Positions 61,727 to 64,000 of a stretch of 64,000 nucleotides of DNA are shown here, piece by piece; the first letter of the stretch is position 1, and each line of letters opens with the position of its first letter. A program made the translations under genes and the position numbers. Source of the stretch: Glossina fuscipes (Eukaryota; Arthropoda; Insecta; Diptera; Glossinidae); the NCBI RefSeq assembly GCF_014805625.2, contig NW_023998414.1, positions 24,666,072-24,730,071 on the forward strand. The letters run 5' to 3'. The notes beneath the pieces are model-generated. The model was not told the origin of the DNA. It made no database searches and was given only the letters and a program-made list of their open reading frames with translations.

Positions 61727-61960
61727 GGTCAACCTAACGTTTAACAATTCTTTCATTTTCTCTCGCAGTCTCTTACTTATGATCTTCATAAGTTGAGTAA
61801 TTTATTAATATATGTTATAATTAAAAAAAAAAAAAAGCTTTGCTTAAATGTTTTCATTACAAGCATTGTTCATTTTGTAATGATGTCCGTTATCTTTACG
61901 ATATTAAGATAAGTAGAAGCTTAGGAGGTCATCATAATGATTAATAAACAATGTTTATGG

Positions 61961-61965
61961 ACACA

Positions 61966-62055
<90 letters not shown>

Positions 62056-62072
62056 TAGACACACACACACAA
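61961..62072. repeat. Compound CA/GA microsatellite
   Basis: About 40 bases of CA repeats pass directly into about 46 bases of GA repeats, then GATA and a short CA run. It is intronic and likely length-polymorphic. Confidence 0.95.
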
Positions 62073-62479
62073 GTTCAGACACAGAATGTTCACGATTAAG
62101 TAACAGATAACTTCTGATAGAAAACATTTAGTGTACACATACAATCAATTTAATCAATTTATCAATGTAAAAAGGCGGCATTTTTATCGCGCATATAGTT
62201 AAGTGTAAACTTTATTTTACCAAACTATGCAATATTTTTGCGTTAGGCTATCGTACAATGAGATAGGACCGGTTGTCTCAATTTTTTGGAAGAATTTCAT
62301 CGAATTTATCAACGATTGGTCGATTAGAGCGCGGCGCGTCTTTTTTAACCTGAAATGTCTAAAACGATTTTGATGGTAATTTGATAAAGCAGCGTTAGCG
62401 TAAACACCATGAATTTTTTTACAAGCCTACCAAGCGTTATCTTATTGATCTGGTAAAATACATGAAGAGGACATGAAGA

Positions 62480-62610
62480 GGAAGTTGGTCTTGCTGGGGG
62501 CGATAATCAAATTCTGTGGCCCATGTTGGAGGGTAATCCACATCGAAACATTTCGCAATTGCCAAAGAACTTGGAATTCATCGTTCGATTGCTGAAGAAG
62601 GCAAAGTGAA
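62480..62610 (+). mobile_element. Possible mariner transposase fragment
   Basis: In shifting frames the plus strand reads LEGNPHRNISQL, then AKELGIHRSIAEEGK-like words. These recall the second helix-turn-helix of mariner transposases (NP-x4-I-x-ELA-x-x-LG). Stops intervene. No catalytic block was found nearby, so the assignment is tentative. Confidence 0.35.
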
Positions 62611-64000
62611 GATTTCCAAATTTGATATATTTATATCCCGACAACGTAATACCTTAGCATGTAAAAAGAACTTGAAATGAAAGAAATTAATTCAAGTGTA
62701 CATTAATAGGATGTGTGTGAACGCATATATGTGAACTAAGAGTATAAAGTTACGATTTTTATCTCCAAGTAAAGTAAAACTAGAAAGATATATATTTGCA
62801 TGCAAACAAACAAATAAACCTTTTTTTAGATGCATTTACTAAATTCGCGTACACCTCATCCACCTCGCTATGGCTATTGTCGGGATTTCATCACGATAGA
62901 CGAAGACTCCATGCGATGACTTTTTACATATTTTGTCTCATACTACGGCTTGTGCTTATGAATAGTTATGAATAAATGTGTGTATAAGTGTGTTTTTGTG
63001 TGTGTGTTCGTGTGTATATGTACATTGTGAATATGTATGTAAGAAAACATTGAACTTGACACATGACAATAACTATTGTGTTTCTATTCAATTACTACTG
63101 CTTCCGTGCTTGTTTGCCGCAAGCGTACACCAATGCATCCGAATACAAATACTAGGTAACGTAATTAATACAGTTTTAACATTTTTCTTCTGCTTCTTAA
63201 CTATGAGAGATTTACCATTATTTAATTATGATGTAATATAAGAAAACTGATTATCATTTAAAGTAAATAAAAAACGTAAAGGTTTTTTTTATTTTATTTA
63301 TTTATTTATTTTTTTGTTTTTGTTTTTATATAACGCATATATATATATATATATATATATGTTTATACGAGCATTACTGGGTACGATATCATTCGTTTTC
63401 ATTATGAATATAACTTCAGTTTTCAATAATGTTTCCGACTAAGAGAGATGCAGACAAAGGCGCAGGCGTATCATTTTTAGGTTCATTAAACCTGTCTCGT
63501 GTTATGTAAAATATATCTCAACGAATATATGAATGAGTGCATGTATTAGTTTTAACACTTTTTTTTTTTTTTGTATTTTTTTTGTATTTTGCAATCTGTT
63601 TTTATTATTATTTTACGCTTCATATGAGTAGCAAACAATTTGTTTTTTTTTTTCGTTATACTTAAATTCATAATACAGCGTAGAAATGTTCGGTACGCTT
63701 ACGAATCTATTTCATTAAAGTTGTGGGTAAATTTCTGTAATTTTTTTTTTTTTATTTTTATTTTGTTTGTTTTAGTAAATATTACAACTGATGTAGAAAA
63801 TTAATGCAAGGAAAAGCGAAAGTGTTAAATATTTATATATATATGTATATATATATATATATATAAAGAAAGGAAAAGTAAAAACTGAAAACGTGAAATA
63901 AGAAAATATTGTTATTGTTAGTTGCCTGCGCTTACAACGCTCGATCGCGTAATCTTCATATACAGAATTATTCTCGATAACTTTTCAAAATTTATTAATA

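Larger units (their letters stand above)
59871..64000. other. Start of a long ZP-gene intron, to window end
   Basis: After the GTGAGT donor no exon continuing ZP-C was found. Contents: GA microsatellite (60044-60077), poly(T) (60728-60760), CAA run (61374-61390), AT run (61704-61726), CA/GA compound microsatellite (61961-62072), a possible mariner relic (62480-62610), AT runs (63339-63360, 63841-63866) and poly(T) tracts. All open frames are low-complexity or resemble nothing. Confidence 0.5.

Noticed and set aside
62830..62920. Exon-like frame after a TTTTTTTAG acceptor, possible next ZP exon
   Set aside because: Only 29 codons to a stop and no ZP-C cysteine pattern or similarity, so it does not continue the gene.
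1..64000. CRISPR arrays, bacterial operons, riboswitches or phage genes
   Set aside because: None found; gene structure and repeats are those of an insect nuclear genome.

Overview
This is nuclear DNA from a cyclorrhaphan fly, most likely a calyptrate such as a tsetse fly (Glossina). The DNA is strongly AT-rich, coding exons are separated by 50-190 bp introns with standard GT..AG ends, microsatellites and poly(A) tracts are abundant, and there are several mariner transposon relics. Recognisable orthologues include the alpha subunit of cytosolic phenylalanyl-tRNA synthetase and the activin-pathway Smad, Smox. The genus is inferred, not shown.

Layout. Positions 1-20200 are gene-rich. Four C2H2 zinc-finger genes lie on the minus strand: a 3' remnant at 1684-2259, a tandem duplicate pair at 3881-5657 and 7491-9284, and a more distant relative at 10813-13005. 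The last shares a 291-bp divergent promoter with alpha-PheRS (13297-14787, plus). A 310-aa low-complexity protein with a possible Ski7/Hbs1-like C-terminal motif follows (15089-16021), then an unresolved small coding candidate (17671-17993) and a fifth zinc-finger gene (18448-20171, plus). Four of the five zinc-finger genes begin with the same N-terminal cysteine/histidine module, so they look like one locally expanded family.

Positions 20200-27400 are non-coding and precede the intronless Smox coding exon (27435-28937). An 8-kb non-coding stretch follows. A second zinc-finger pair lies at 37182-38684 and 39752-41155 (minus), related to each other but outside the first family. A 15.7-kb gene desert (41156-56835) holds repeats and mariner relics. 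The window ends in the first two coding exons of a secreted zona-pellucida-domain protein (56836-59870, plus), whose remaining exons lie beyond the right edge.

Overall: two conserved housekeeping/signalling genes, an expanded set of putative DNA-binding proteins, a cuticle/apical-matrix type ZP gene, and intergenic DNA shaped by two dispersed repeat families (called R1 and R2 here), at least four mariner relics and simple repeats. All exon joins were worked out by hand from splice signals and reading-frame phase; no database search was possible.
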